Of a DNA stretch of 64,000 bases, positions 36,542 to 46,008 are shown piece after piece. The number at the start of each line of letters is the position of its first letter. Position 1 is the first letter of the stretch. A program made the translations under genes and the position numbers. A model generated the notes under the pieces. The model ran no database searches. It worked only from the letters and a program-made list of their open reading frames with translations, and was not told the origin of the DNA. Source of the DNA: Allopusillimonas ginsengisoli (GTDB lineage: Bacteria > Pseudomonadota > Gammaproteobacteria > Burkholderiales > Burkholderiaceae_B); the NCBI RefSeq assembly GCF_004153455.1, contig NZ_SDQE01000009.1, positions 1 to 64,000 of the forward strand, read 5' to 3'.

Positions 36542-37702
36542 TTATTTCGCGGCGGCCACGACCTTGGTCGCAGCTTCGGCCATTGTGTCGGCGCTGATGA
36601 TGGGAAGACCCGAGTCAGCCAGCAGCTTCTTGCCCATCTCTTCGTTCGTACCCTTCATGCGCACAACCAGCGGCACGGTGAGGTTGACCGCCTTGCACGC
36701 GGCGATCACGCCTTCGGCAATGACGTCGCAGCGCATGATGCCGCCGAAGATATTGACCAGAATGGCTTTGACGCCCTTGTTGGCCAGCATGATCTTGAAG
36801 GCTTCGGTAACCTTCTCCGCTGTGGCGCCGCCGCCCACATCCAAAAAGTTGGCAGGTTCGCCGCCGAACAGTTTGATGGTGTCCATGGTGGCCATGGCCA
36901 GGCCTGCGCCGTTGACCAGGCAACCGATATTGCCGTCGAGCTGGATATAGGCCAGGCCAAATTTGCTTGCTTCGATTTCAGCTGGATCTTCTTCAGCCAG
37001 GTCGCGATATTCGACGATTTCCGGATGGCGATACAAGGCGTTGGAATCGAAATTGAATTTGGCGTCCAGGGCAATGATGTCACCCGAGCCGGTTAGGATC
37101 AACGGATTGATTTCGGCCAACGAGGCGTCGGTATCCCAGTATGCCTTGTACAGTTTCTGGAATTCGGCTGCTGCCTTGGCAACCGACGCGTCTGGCACAC
37201 CGATGCCGCGCGCCAGCTCAGCCGCTTCAGCGTCCGTCAGGCCGGTCTTGGGATCAACGAAGACTTTCAGGATTTTCTCGGGCGACTCTTCCGCAACGAC
37301 TTCGATTTCCATGCCGCCTTCGCTGGAGGCCATCACGCAAACTCGCTGCGAACCACGGTCGGTCACGATACCCACGTAGTATTCTTTCTTGATGTCGGCG
37401 CCCTCTTCGATGAGCAGGCGACCTACCTTCTGGCCTTCCGGGCCTGTCTGGTGGGTAATCAGCTGCATGCCCAGGATTTCCGACGACAACTGGCGAACCT
37501 CGTCAATGGAACGCGCAAGCTTTACACCACCGCCCTTGCCTCGCCCACCTGCGTGGATCTGCGCCTTGACGACCCAGACCGGACCGCCCAGCTTTTCTGC
37601 CGCAGCCACCGCTTCGTCAACCGAAAAAGCAGGAATCCCGCGCGGCACGGTGACGCCAAACTGCTTCAGCAGTTCCTTGCCTTGATACTCGTGAATTTTC
37701 AT
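36542..37702 (-). CDS. sucC: Succinate-CoA ligase, beta subunit
   Basis: This 386-residue subunit has the ATP-grasp fold: [20 protein letters not shown] at the start, [20 protein letters not shown] for nucleotide binding, and [20 protein letters not shown] plus [20 protein letters not shown] at the end. First gene of the sucCD pair. Confidence 0.96.
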   Translation of the reverse strand: MKIHEYQGKELLKQFGVTVPRGIPAFSVDEAVAAAEKLGGPVWVVKAQIHAGGRGKGGGVKLARSIDEVRQLSSEILGMQLITHQTGPEGQKVGRLLIEEGADIKKEYYVGIVTDRGSQRVCVMASSEGGMEIEVVAEESPEKILKVFVDPKTGLTDAEAAELARGIGVPDASVAKAAAEFQKLYKAYWDTDASLAEINPLILTGSGDIIALDAKFNFDSNALYRHPEIVEYRDLAEEDPAEIEASKFGLAYIQLDGNIGCLVNGAGLAMATMDTIKLFGGEPANFLDVGGGATAEKVTEAFKIMLANKGVKAILVNIFGGIMRCDVIAEGVIAACKAVNLTVPLVVRMKGTNEEMGKKLLADSGLPIISADTMAEAATKVVAAAK

Positions 37703-37778
37703 GTGTTACCTGTCAGAACGTAAAAATAAGAAAGAACGCGCCGATGCCGAAAAACACCGAAGCCCGTATGGGTATTAC

Positions 37779-38384
37779 CTATTCGCATTTTGCCTCTGTG
37801 TTCGGTGCGATGTACCATCGGGGATAGAACTCGCGCGCGACTTCGCCATCTATGCGCAAGGCATGACAGCCATCCAGCTGGAAGGGTTTTTTTCCTGAAA
37901 CGCCCGCTTCCCTATCCTTGCGCCGACGATTGGCCATGCTTTGTATGGCCACCGTGGGCAGCACATAGGAAAGCTCTGTCATGTGCGTACAGCCGGCCGT
38001 GCGCCCAAAGCGTGCCTTGACGGCCTCACGGAACTTGCGCAGGAGATTCAGGCCGATCAGATCGCGGTAATCCGGCGCAATGGACATGCAATGCGGTCCG
38101 TAGGGCGCAGCGTCATAGGCCGCGACAGCATCAATGATCGTGAACTGGTCATTGATGGTGACGCGCAAGTGCATGTGATGGACGGGGTCGCCGGCACGGT
38201 GCAGGGTGCCGGCTCTTTCGGAGAAGTCGTAGGCCTTGACGTCGATGAGTTCGGCCTCAAGGTCCCAGCAGCCGTCCTCCCGGGCGTACGAGTCCACACG
38301 TATGGAACGTGTATGCAGAGGCTCGCGCGCGATCTCGGGAGGAGGCAAAGGCATTTGCTGATACAGATTGGGCGGTAAACCCAT
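37779..38384 (-). CDS. DUF2889-family protein
   Basis: This 201-residue protein of the DUF2889 family has LHTRSIRVDSYAREDGCWDL, YDFSERAGTLHRAGDPVHHM, and ELSYVLPTVAIQSMANRRRK. Its function is unknown. ATG 38384 shares its A with the metE stop codon (TAATG). The longer frame to 38540 is a metE shadow. From family knowledge it is usually found beside sucC and recA-recX in Burkholderiales, so metE appears to have been inserted into that order. Confidence 0.8.
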   Translation of the reverse strand: MGLPPNLYQQMPLPPPEIAREPLHTRSIRVDSYAREDGCWDLEAELIDVKAYDFSERAGTLHRAGDPVHHMHLRVTINDQFTIIDAVAAYDAAPYGPHCMSIAPDYRDLIGLNLLRKFREAVKARFGRTAGCTHMTELSYVLPTVAIQSMANRRRKDREAGVSGKKPFQLDGCHALRIDGEVAREFYPRWYIAPNTEAKCE

Positions 38385-40693
38385 TAAGTATAGCGCAGTG
38401 TCTCCGCTGCTTTGACCATGGCAACCAGCGCGGCCTCTGTTTCGGGCCAGCCACGCGTCTTGAGGCCGCAATCCGGGTTCACCCACAGCCGTTCGGCCGG
38501 CAGCCGGGCAGCGGCTTTCTTCATGAGATCCACCATCCATTCCAGTTTGGGTACGTTGGGCGAGTGTATGTCGTACACCCCTGGACCGATATCATTCGGA
38601 TAATGAAAGTCTTCAAACGCACCCAGAAGCTCCATATTGGACCGGGACGTTTCAATGGTGATCACATCGGCATCCATGGCGGCAATGGCTTCAATGATGT
38701 CATTGAATTCCGAATAACACATATGAGTATGTATCTGCGTGTCGTCCCGGATGCTGCTGGTGGACAATCGGAAGCAATCCACCGCCCAATCCAGGTAGGC
38801 TTGCCAGTCGCTGCGACGCAGCGGCAGGCCTTCGCGAAACGCGGGCTCATCGATTTGAATAACGGTAATGCCCGCTGCTTCGAGATCGGTTACCTCGTCG
38901 CGCAAGGCCAGCGCCAGTTGACGACATGTTGTCTCGCGTGGCTGATCATCGCGCACGAACGACCATTGCAAAATGGTGACCGGGCCGGTCAACATGCCTT
39001 TCACCGGACGATTAGTCAGCGATTGAGCGTAGGCTGACCAACCCACGGTCATGGGGGCAGGCCTGGCGACATCGCCAAAAATAATTGGTGGCTTCACGCA
39101 GCGCGAACCATAGCTCTGCACCCAGCCATTCTGCGTAAAGGCAAAGCCACCGAGCAGCTCGCCAAAGTATTCAACCATATCGTTACGCTCTGGCTCGCCA
39201 TGAACCAGCACATCCAGCCCCACTTTTTCCTGAAAGCGGATGACGTGTTCGATCTCGTCCTGCATTGCCTTCTCGTAGGCACTGTCACTCAGTGCGCCCT
39301 GCTTCCATTCACGCCGAAGCTTGCGGATTTCGGTGGTCTGGGGAAATGAACCGATCGTAGTCGTCGGAAAGGCCGGCAGGCCAAGTTTTATCTGTTGGAG
39401 TGCGATCCGCTCGGTAAACGGCGTACGTTCCCGAGACAGGGTGTTGGACTGCGCCAAGCGCTGCTGCACCACCTTGTTATGAATACGTGCGGAGCGATTG
39501 CGGGCTGCCAGCGCATCACGCTGAGCCTGCAGCGATTGTTGCGTCACGGCATCTTCCTTGCCATCGAGCGCGACGGCGAGCAGACGCAACTCGTCCAGTT
39601 TCTGGGTAGCAAAGGACAGCCAGCTTTTCAGTTCGGCATCCAGCGTCTGCTCTTCAGCCAGATCCACCGGCACATGCAGCAGCGAGCAGGATGGAGCCAG
39701 CCAGAGTCGGTCACCCCGCTGGGCGACGACTGGTGCAAGTTGATCCCGGATGCGGTCGAGATCGGTACGCCAGATGTTGCGACCATCCAGTACGCCCAGA
39801 GACAGCACCTGGTCTGGCGCTACGACGGAAAGGATGTCATTCAATTGCTCGGGCGCGCGCACCAAGTCCACATGCAGGCCCTGGACGGGCAGACCCTTGA
39901 GCACGTTCAGATTATTGCCCAGTCCACCAAAATAGGTGGCCAGCAACAGCCTGGGCCCGGCCGTGGCCGTGGCCGTGCTGCTGAGCTGTTGATAGGCTTT
40001 TGCGTAGGCATTCTGCCAGACATCGGGCAGATCCAGCACCAGGATCGGTTCGTCGATCTGTACCCATTCCACCCCAAGTTCGCCCAGTCGCTGCAGGACC
40101 TCGGCATAGACAGGCAGCAAGGCGTCCAGTAACGCCAGCTTGCCCGGATCACCTGCGCCTTGCGAAAACGCATCACCCTTGCCCAGCCACAGCCAGGTCA
40201 GCGGGCCAGGAATGACAGGCTTGACCTGATGGCCTGCGGCCTGCGCTTCGCGCACCTGATCAAACAGATAGCTGCGCGCAATGCGATAAGTTTGCTGGGG
40301 AACAAGCTCAGGAACGATGTAATGGTAGTTGGTATCAAACCACTTGGTCATTTCGCATGCGGCGGCTGGCGTACCGGTGGGCGCCCGCCCACGGCCCATG
40401 CGAAACAGGGTATCCAGGCCCACCTCTTCACCCGAAGGCTGGCCGAAACGGGCGGGCACAGCGCCCAATAGCGCTGTCCATTCAAGAATATGGTCATACC
40501 ACGCGAAATCACCTACCGGGACATACGCCAGGCCGGCATCGGCCTGCGTTTGCCAATGGCGTAAGCGCAGCGCCCGGCCGGTGGCCTCCAGCTCATCCGC
40601 ATCCATTTTCTCTGCCCAATAGGCCTCGACAGCACGCTTCAGTTCACGCTGGACGCCAATTCTAGGAAAGCCCAAATTATGAGTAATCGTCAT
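38384..40693 (-). CDS. metE: Cobalamin-independent methionine synthase
   Basis: This 769-residue cytoplasmic enzyme transfers the methyl group of 5-methyltetrahydropteroyltriglutamate to homocysteine. The N-terminal half starts [20 protein letters not shown]. The catalytic half has [60 protein letters not shown], the zinc-ligand region [14 protein letters not shown], and the final cysteine in [14 protein letters not shown]. It is divergent from its likely activator gene metR. Confidence 0.96.
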   Translation of the reverse strand: MTITHNLGFPRIGVQRELKRAVEAYWAEKMDADELEATGRALRLRHWQTQADAGLAYVPVGDFAWYDHILEWTALLGAVPARFGQPSGEEVGLDTLFRMGRGRAPTGTPAAACEMTKWFDTNYHYIVPELVPQQTYRIARSYLFDQVREAQAAGHQVKPVIPGPLTWLWLGKGDAFSQGAGDPGKLALLDALLPVYAEVLQRLGELGVEWVQIDEPILVLDLPDVWQNAYAKAYQQLSSTATATAGPRLLLATYFGGLGNNLNVLKGLPVQGLHVDLVRAPEQLNDILSVVAPDQVLSLGVLDGRNIWRTDLDRIRDQLAPVVAQRGDRLWLAPSCSLLHVPVDLAEEQTLDAELKSWLSFATQKLDELRLLAVALDGKEDAVTQQSLQAQRDALAARNRSARIHNKVVQQRLAQSNTLSRERTPFTERIALQQIKLGLPAFPTTTIGSFPQTTEIRKLRREWKQGALSDSAYEKAMQDEIEHVIRFQEKVGLDVLVHGEPERNDMVEYFGELLGGFAFTQNGWVQSYGSRCVKPPIIFGDVARPAPMTVGWSAYAQSLTNRPVKGMLTGPVTILQWSFVRDDQPRETTCRQLALALRDEVTDLEAAGITVIQIDEPAFREGLPLRRSDWQAYLDWAVDCFRLSTSSIRDDTQIHTHMCYSEFNDIIEAIAAMDADVITIETSRSNMELLGAFEDFHYPNDIGPGVYDIHSPNVPKLEWMVDLMKKAAARLPAERLWVNPDCGLKTRGWPETEAALVAMVKAAETLRYT

Positions 40694-40869
40694 TTTAAAA
40701 CCATAATAGTTGAATTTTTTTACAGACAGCTATTGTCTACGTATAATCCTTCCAGGCAAAATCAAATGCGACAACCTTAGTATGAGAATTACTCATTTAA
40801 TTATTGTCTGCGCCACAGAACCCGCTCGCGCCCTGTGCCCACTTATCCTCCATCAAGATAAACCGCCCT
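40694..40869. promoter_or_regulatory. metE-metR divergent control region
   Basis: Two inverted repeats lie between the starts: AGACA-N5-TGTCT at 40724-40738 and TGAG-N5-CTCA at 40783-40795. The second resembles the enterobacterial MetR site (TGAA-N5-TTCA) with two changes. Both are plausible LysR-type operator sites that would let MetR act on metE and on itself. Confidence 0.45.
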
Positions 40870-41787
40870 ATGCTGGAAATTCGTCACCTGGAAACGCTTA
40901 CCGCCATCCGCGATGGCGGCAGTCTGCAGGAAGCCGCCGAAAGGCTGCATGTCACCCAGTCTGCACTCTCGCATCAATTGCGCGATCTTGAGGTACGCCT
41001 TAAAACGCCTTTGCTGAATCGGCGTACGCGCCCGGCCAGATTAACGACGGCGGGTCTGCGCATCCTCGCCGTCGCGGACGAGGTGTTGCCCAGAATCAAA
41101 TCTGTCGAGCGCGAGCTCCAGCGCCTGGCTGCGGGGCGCAGCGGTCGCTTGCATTTGGCCATCGATTGCCACTCGTGTTTCCAGTGGCTGATGCCGGCGC
41201 TTGACGTCTTCCGGCACGACTGGCCAGAAGTCGAGCTGGATCTGTCTGCTGCCTTTTCTTTCGCGCCCTTGCCAGCGCTGGTTCGGGGCGACCTGGACGT
41301 GGTGATTACGTCCGATCCACAGCCCATGGACGCCGTGGAATACCTGCCACTGTTTCGTTATGAGCTGGTACTGGCCGTGGCTGCCGCCAACCCGCTTGCC
41401 CAGTACAAACATATCGAGCCACAGCAATTAGCCGACCAGGTGTTGATCACGTATCCGGTAGAACGCCAGCGGCTGGACATATTTACCGCTTTTCTGGACG
41501 AGGCAGGCGTGGAGCCTGCAGCACTGCGCAAGGCCGAGCTAACGCCAGTGATCATGCAATTGGTGGCGAGCCAGCGGGGCGTGGCCGCCCTGCCCAACTG
41601 GGCATTAACGGAATATCTTAGCCAGGGCTGGTTGCGCATTTGCCACCTGGGTGACCAAGGCGTGTGGCGCATGCTGTATGCAACCATACGCGCCGAAGAC
41701 ATGCAGGCTGATTACGTACAGGCATTTGTAAAGCAGGCGCGGGAGACCTGCTTCACCACACTGACAGGCATCAAGGCGGCACGCTAG
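40870..41787 (+). CDS. metR: LysR-family activator of methionine synthesis, MetR-like
   Basis: This 305-residue LysR-type regulator has the N-terminal helix-turn-helix DGGSLQEAAERLHVTQSALS and a C-terminal effector domain (LHLAIDCHSCFQWLMPALDV, SFAPLPALVRGDLDVVITSD). The sequence and its divergent pairing with metE identify it as MetR, which in known cases responds to homocysteine. ATG 40870 starts the standard LEIRHLETL sequence; the frame from 40804 is longer than the family. Its stop is 3 bp from the convergent recX stop. Confidence 0.92.
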   Translation: MLEIRHLETLTAIRDGGSLQEAAERLHVTQSALSHQLRDLEVRLKTPLLNRRTRPARLTTAGLRILAVADEVLPRIKSVERELQRLAAGRSGRLHLAIDCHSCFQWLMPALDVFRHDWPEVELDLSAAFSFAPLPALVRGDLDVVITSDPQPMDAVEYLPLFRYELVLAVAAANPLAQYKHIEPQQLADQVLITYPVERQRLDIFTAFLDEAGVEPAALRKAELTPVIMQLVASQRGVAALPNWALTEYLSQGWLRICHLGDQGVWRMLYATIRAEDMQADYVQAFVKQARETCFTTLTGIKAAR

Positions 41788-41790
41788 CAG

Positions 41791-42432
41791 CTAAGCGCCA
41801 TAAGGAATATCGCCGAGAATGCGACGTATGACATCAACCGCAAAGCCGCGCGAAGCGAGAAATCGATATTGGCGCGCGTAGTCTTTGGGGTCTGCAGGAA
41901 GGTAGCTGAATTTTTTTTCCCAGACAGCCTGCGCCCTGTCCCGTTCGGTTTCGCGTAATTGTTCGCCGATGTCAGAGACCGCGTCATCACCAAGACCATG
42001 TTGCCTGAGTTCCTGCATGATGCGACTGGCGCCCTGACGACCCGCGCGACGATGAACCAGGCTCTGTGCAAAACGCTCGTTGGATAACCACTGGCCCTGT
42101 TCGAGCTCATCCAGTACGCGTTGAAGCTGGGTGTCGTCGTCTGCATAAGGCGCAAGCTTGCGCTGCAGTTCGAGACGAGAGTGCTCGCGACGGGAAAGAT
42201 AGCCAATCGCCCGGCCCTTGAGGCTCAGACCGGGCCTTTTTCGGGAGGCTGGCGCAGTATCGCTGCCCTGGGATTCTTCAGGGTCGCTGTCCCGCCCCTG
42301 GTCTTGTGTCGACGCCCGACCTGGCTTGTGTGCGTGCGCCGAGGCCCGATTCATCAAGGTGTCGCGAGTGCGGGACACGGGTTCCACTGGCGTGGGCGCC
42401 ATGGTTTCGAAGCCGTTGTCCCGAGTACTCAT
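41791..42432 (-). CDS. recX: RecA regulator RecX
   Basis: This 213-residue protein has a disordered N-terminal third and then the RecX three-helix repeats: LKGRAIGYLSRREHSRLELQ, QWLSNERFAQSLVHRRAGRQ, and YRFLASRGFAVDVIRRILGD. It inhibits RecA filaments in characterised species. It lies 18 bp after recA and is probably co-transcribed with it. Confidence 0.92.
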   Translation of the reverse strand: MSTRDNGFETMAPTPVEPVSRTRDTLMNRASAHAHKPGRASTQDQGRDSDPEESQGSDTAPASRKRPGLSLKGRAIGYLSRREHSRLELQRKLAPYADDDTQLQRVLDELEQGQWLSNERFAQSLVHRRAGRQGASRIMQELRQHGLGDDAVSDIGEQLRETERDRAQAVWEKKFSYLPADPKDYARQYRFLASRGFAVDVIRRILGDIPYGA

Positions 42433-42450
42433 GTGTCGTGACGGAAGAGA

Positions 42451-43518
42451 TTATTCTTCCGCCTCTTTGGCAGGCACCGGTTTGGGTGCGGAAGGCGCCA
42501 CCATGGCGGTAACCCCAAGTTGCTCACGCACGCGGTTTTCGATTTCGAACGCCATCTCGCGGTGTTCCTTGAGATATTCGCGCACATTATCCTTGCCCTG
42601 GCCAATGCGGGTGCCGCTGTAGCTGAACCATGCACCCGCCTTGTCGACAATGCCCGCCTGAACGCCGAGATCGATGATTTCACCTTCGCGGGAGATACCA
42701 GCGCCATACATGATGTCGAACTCCGCCTGCTTGAAGGGGGGAGCCACCTTGTTCTTGACCACCTTGACGCGGGTTTCGTTGCCGACCACCTCGTCGCCCT
42801 TCTTGATCGCCCCAATGCGGCGAATATCCAGACGTACAGAGGAATAGAACTTGAGGGCATTGCCGCCGGTGGTGGTTTCGGGATTGCCGAACATGACACC
42901 GATCTTCATCCGGATCTGGTTGATGAAGATAACCATGCAATTGGCGCGCTTGATGGTCGCGGTGAGCTTACGCAAGGCTTGGCTCATGAGACGGGCCTGA
43001 AGGCCGGGTAGCGAATCACCCATGTCGCCTTCGATTTCGGCCTTGGGCACCAGCGCGGCGACTGAGTCGATGACAATCAGGTCGACCGAACCGGAGCGCA
43101 CGAGCGCATCGGTGATCTCCAGGGCCTGCTCACCGGTGTCAGGCTGAGAAATAAGCAGGTCGGCAAGGTTGACCCCCAGCTTGGAGGCGTATTGCACATC
43201 AAGCGCATGCTCGGCGTCGATAAACGCGCATGTGCCGCCGATTTTCTGCATTTCGGCGATGACCTGCAGCGTGAGCGTGGTCTTGCCGGAAGACTCGGGG
43301 CCGTAGACCTCGATAACGCGACCGCGCGGCAGACCGCCGACGCCCAGTGCGATATCAAGCCCCAGCGAGCCGGTAGACACCACCTGGATGTCGTGTTCGA
43401 CGGCATTGTCGCCATAGCGCATGACCGAGCCCTTGCCAAACTGTTTTTCAATCTGGGATAAGGCCGCGGCCAGCGCCTTGTTGCGTTCGCCGGCGGTTTT
43501 GCTGTTTCTGTCGTCCAT
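42451..43518 (-). CDS. recA: Recombinase RecA
   Basis: This 355-residue recombinase contains the Walker [14 protein letters not shown], the [10 protein letters not shown] segment, DNA-binding loop 1 in [20 protein letters not shown], and [20 protein letters not shown]. It drives homologous repair and LexA self-cleavage. A SOS box lies 104 bp upstream. Confidence 0.97.
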   Translation of the reverse strand: MDDRNSKTAGERNKALAAALSQIEKQFGKGSVMRYGDNAVEHDIQVVSTGSLGLDIALGVGGLPRGRVIEVYGPESSGKTTLTLQVIAEMQKIGGTCAFIDAEHALDVQYASKLGVNLADLLISQPDTGEQALEITDALVRSGSVDLIVIDSVAALVPKAEIEGDMGDSLPGLQARLMSQALRKLTATIKRANCMVIFINQIRMKIGVMFGNPETTTGGNALKFYSSVRLDIRRIGAIKKGDEVVGNETRVKVVKNKVAPPFKQAEFDIMYGAGISREGEIIDLGVQAGIVDKAGAWFSYSGTRIGQGKDNVREYLKEHREMAFEIENRVREQLGVTAMVAPSAPKPVPAKEAEE

Positions 43519-43621
43519 GTGATCCTTGACTATATAAGGCGAGAATTTGGAAACGCGCCGGCAGGCGGCGCGGAGTATTGGGTATATCGAAAGGATAGAG
43601 CAATTATTGCATCAAATTATA

Positions 43622-43637
43622 CTGTATAAATAAACAG
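43622..43637 (-). promoter_or_regulatory. LexA (SOS) box of recA
   Basis: The 16-bp sequence CTGTATAAATAAACAG fits the CTGT-N8-ACAG SOS consensus exactly. It lies 104 bp before the recA start in an AT-rich stretch and about 110 bp before the divergent response-regulator gene. Confidence 0.85.
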
Positions 43638-43749
43638 ATATCCAGTGTTGCATCGTTAACCCTGACTGGTCAGCGACCGGTACACATGTCAGAATGGGGT
43701 ATTGCCCCATGGCCATTCGCAGCCATACACAGTACAAGCAAACACAAAA

Positions 43750-44439
43750 ATGCGCATTCTGATCGCTGAGGACGACAGTATTCTTGCTGATGGACTTTCC
43801 CGTTCGTTACGATACGACGGCTATGCCGTCGACGTTGTGAACGACGGATCAAGCGCCGACTCCGCCCTCAAGCTGCAAAGCTTCGACCTCCTGATCCTAG
43901 ACCTGGACTTACCGCTGATGCACGGCCTGTCGGTATTGCGCCAGCTGCGTCACCGAAACACCCCTATCCCGGTATTGATTCTAACGGCAGCCGACTCGGT
44001 CGAGCAACGCGTCAAGGGCCTGGATCTTGGCGCCGACGACTACATGGCCAAGCCTTTTGCCCTGTCCGAACTCGAGGCGCGAGTGCGTGCCCTGACACGC
44101 CGCAGCGCCGGGCGCTCAAGTACGCTGCTCACCTACAAGCGCCTGAGCTTCGACCTTAATGGACGCATTGCCTGTATCGACGGGCAGCCTCTGGATCTGT
44201 CTGCCCGGGAAACCGAGCTGCTCGAAATCCTGCTGTCCCGTTGCGGGCGGATGATCAGCAAGAATCAGTTTGTCGACTTGTTGTGCGAATGGGGCGAAGA
44301 GGTCACGCCCAACGCCATCGAGGTCTACATCCACCGCCTGCGCAAAAAAATCGAACCCAGCGGTGCCAAGATCGTTACCGTGCGTGGACTGGGCTATTGC
44401 CTGGAACCCGAAAGCCGCAACGAATCGGTGGCAGCCTGA
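43750..44439 (+). CDS. OmpR-family response regulator, TctD/QseB-like
   Basis: This 229-residue regulator has a receiver domain (MRILIAEDDSILADGLSRSL, phosphorylated Asp in LLILDLDLPLMHGLSVL, Lys in GADDYMAKPF) and a C-terminal winged helix (DLSARETELLEILLSRCGRM, NAIEVYIHRLRKKIEPSGAK). The frame from 43702 adds 16 residues before the family's usual start, so ATG 43750 is used. The kinase gene follows 14 bp downstream. Confidence 0.92.
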   Translation: MRILIAEDDSILADGLSRSLRYDGYAVDVVNDGSSADSALKLQSFDLLILDLDLPLMHGLSVLRQLRHRNTPIPVLILTAADSVEQRVKGLDLGADDYMAKPFALSELEARVRALTRRSAGRSSTLLTYKRLSFDLNGRIACIDGQPLDLSARETELLEILLSRCGRMISKNQFVDLLCEWGEEVTPNAIEVYIHRLRKKIEPSGAKIVTVRGLGYCLEPESRNESVAA

Positions 44440-44453
44440 CGCGCCCGGTACAT

Positions 44454-45935
44454 ATGCTGATCGACCCGCGCATCCTGGAGGAAACCGCCGACCAGGCTGC
44501 GGGCAAGGTGCGCTGGTTCAGCAAGCAAAGGCGCCGCAAGCACAACGGCGCCTTGCTGAACAAAATCATCATCTGGATGTTCGGCCCCTTGTTCCTGCTG
44601 TGGACTATCGGCCTGGTCATTACTTACTTCATCGCGCAGAACATCGCGGACGCGCCCTACGACCGGGCGCTGTCAGACCATCTTCGCATGCTGCGGCACG
44701 AGGTAGAGCAACAATCCATTTTGTCTGGACTGCAGCTTTCGCCCTCTGCCATCACTATCCTGCAAGGCGACCCCGGCCACTTCATACATTGGGAAATTCG
44801 TGACGCCAACGGAAACTCCCTGGCCGGGAATCGCGATATTCCGTTGCCGGATAACTGGACCTATGAGCGGGATCAGATTCGCATGCGCAACGAAACGCTG
44901 GAGGGGCACAGCATCCGGGTGGCCTATATCTGGGGTGGCCGCGATGCGACCGGCATGCCGTTTCTGACGGTCGTCGCCCAGTCCAACGAAATGCGGGCAA
45001 CCCTGCAGCAGGAAATTCTGACAGGAATGCTGACGCCTCAACTGATTGTGCTGCCGCTCGCCGCCCTGTTGGCCGGGCTGGGGCTGACACAGGGCCTGGA
45101 GCCTTTGAGCATCCTGCAAGAGCGAATACGCGCGCGGCGCGCCAATGACACTTCTCCCATCAGCGCAGAGCTTGCGCCGGCCGAAATCGTTCCGTTGATT
45201 GCCGCCATGAACAGCCTGCTGGCGCGGCTGGCGGCGGCCAATGACGCCCAGCGACGGTTCGTCGCCAACGCTGCGCATCAATTGAAGACGCCTCTGGCCG
45301 GCATGCGCACCCAAGCCGAATTGGCGCTGCGTGAAAATGCGCCTGAAAAAATGGACGACAGCCTGAAGCAACTGGTGCGCGGCTCCGAACGCGCAACGCG
45401 ACTCGTCAACCAATTGCTCGCACTGGCCCGGGCCGAGAGCCCCGATACGCCAGTACAGGGCAATATGATGGATGTCGACCTCAATGACCTGGCTGAAACC
45501 CAGACGGCGCAATGGGTGCAGTCAGCGCTGGATAAACAGATAGACCTTGGCGTTGAGCGCTCACCCTTTGATATCCACATAGACGGCAACCGCCTGATGC
45601 TGGCCGAACTGCTGAACAACTTGATCGAAAACGCGATTCTTTACAGCCCTGAACACGGCCGGATCACGGTACGCGTGGGAGGCGATCCGCTATCCGCCTA
45701 CCTGGAGGTTCAGGATTCCGGGCCCGGCATTCCCCTTGCGGAGCAACAGCGTGTCTTTGATCGTTTTTACAGAATGCTCGGAACAGACAGCGACGGCAGC
45801 GGGCTGGGACTTTCGATCGTCAAGGAAATAGCCGATCTGCACAAAGCCAGCCTCGCGTTTATGCCGACCAACCAAGGCACATGTCTGCGCATAGTTTTCA
45901 GCCAGATCGACGGAATCAAACGGCAATGGGCTTAA
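44454..45935 (+). CDS. Sensor histidine kinase, TctE-like
   Basis: This 493-residue membrane kinase has two helices (ALLNKIIIWMFGPLFLLWTI and about residues 190-210) around a periplasmic TctE-type sensor domain. The H-box reads RFVANAAHQLKTPLAGMRTQ, and N, G1 and G2 boxes follow (LLNNLIENAILYSPEHGRIT, DSGPGIP, GSGLGLSIVKEIA). The frame extends far upstream to 44241 as a shadow of the regulator. Relatives sense carboxylates, and the next gene encodes a transporter, so control of that transporter is a reasonable inference. Confidence 0.9.
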   Translation: MLIDPRILEETADQAAGKVRWFSKQRRRKHNGALLNKIIIWMFGPLFLLWTIGLVITYFIAQNIADAPYDRALSDHLRMLRHEVEQQSILSGLQLSPSAITILQGDPGHFIHWEIRDANGNSLAGNRDIPLPDNWTYERDQIRMRNETLEGHSIRVAYIWGGRDATGMPFLTVVAQSNEMRATLQQEILTGMLTPQLIVLPLAALLAGLGLTQGLEPLSILQERIRARRANDTSPISAELAPAEIVPLIAAMNSLLARLAAANDAQRRFVANAAHQLKTPLAGMRTQAELALRENAPEKMDDSLKQLVRGSERATRLVNQLLALARAESPDTPVQGNMMDVDLNDLAETQTAQWVQSALDKQIDLGVERSPFDIHIDGNRLMLAELLNNLIENAILYSPEHGRITVRVGGDPLSAYLEVQDSGPGIPLAEQQRVFDRFYRMLGTDSDGSGLGLSIVKEIADLHKASLAFMPTNQGTCLRIVFSQIDGIKRQWA

Positions 45936-46008
45936 ACACCGATTACCTGCACAGAGAACAGGATATTGACGCGTATCAACGACGGTTCGCCCATGCGCGG
46001 AGGCTTGC

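Noticed and set aside
44241-44453. N-terminal extension of the histidine kinase
   Set aside because: It is a frame-shifted shadow of the response regulator. ATG 44454 begins the normal kinase N-terminus.
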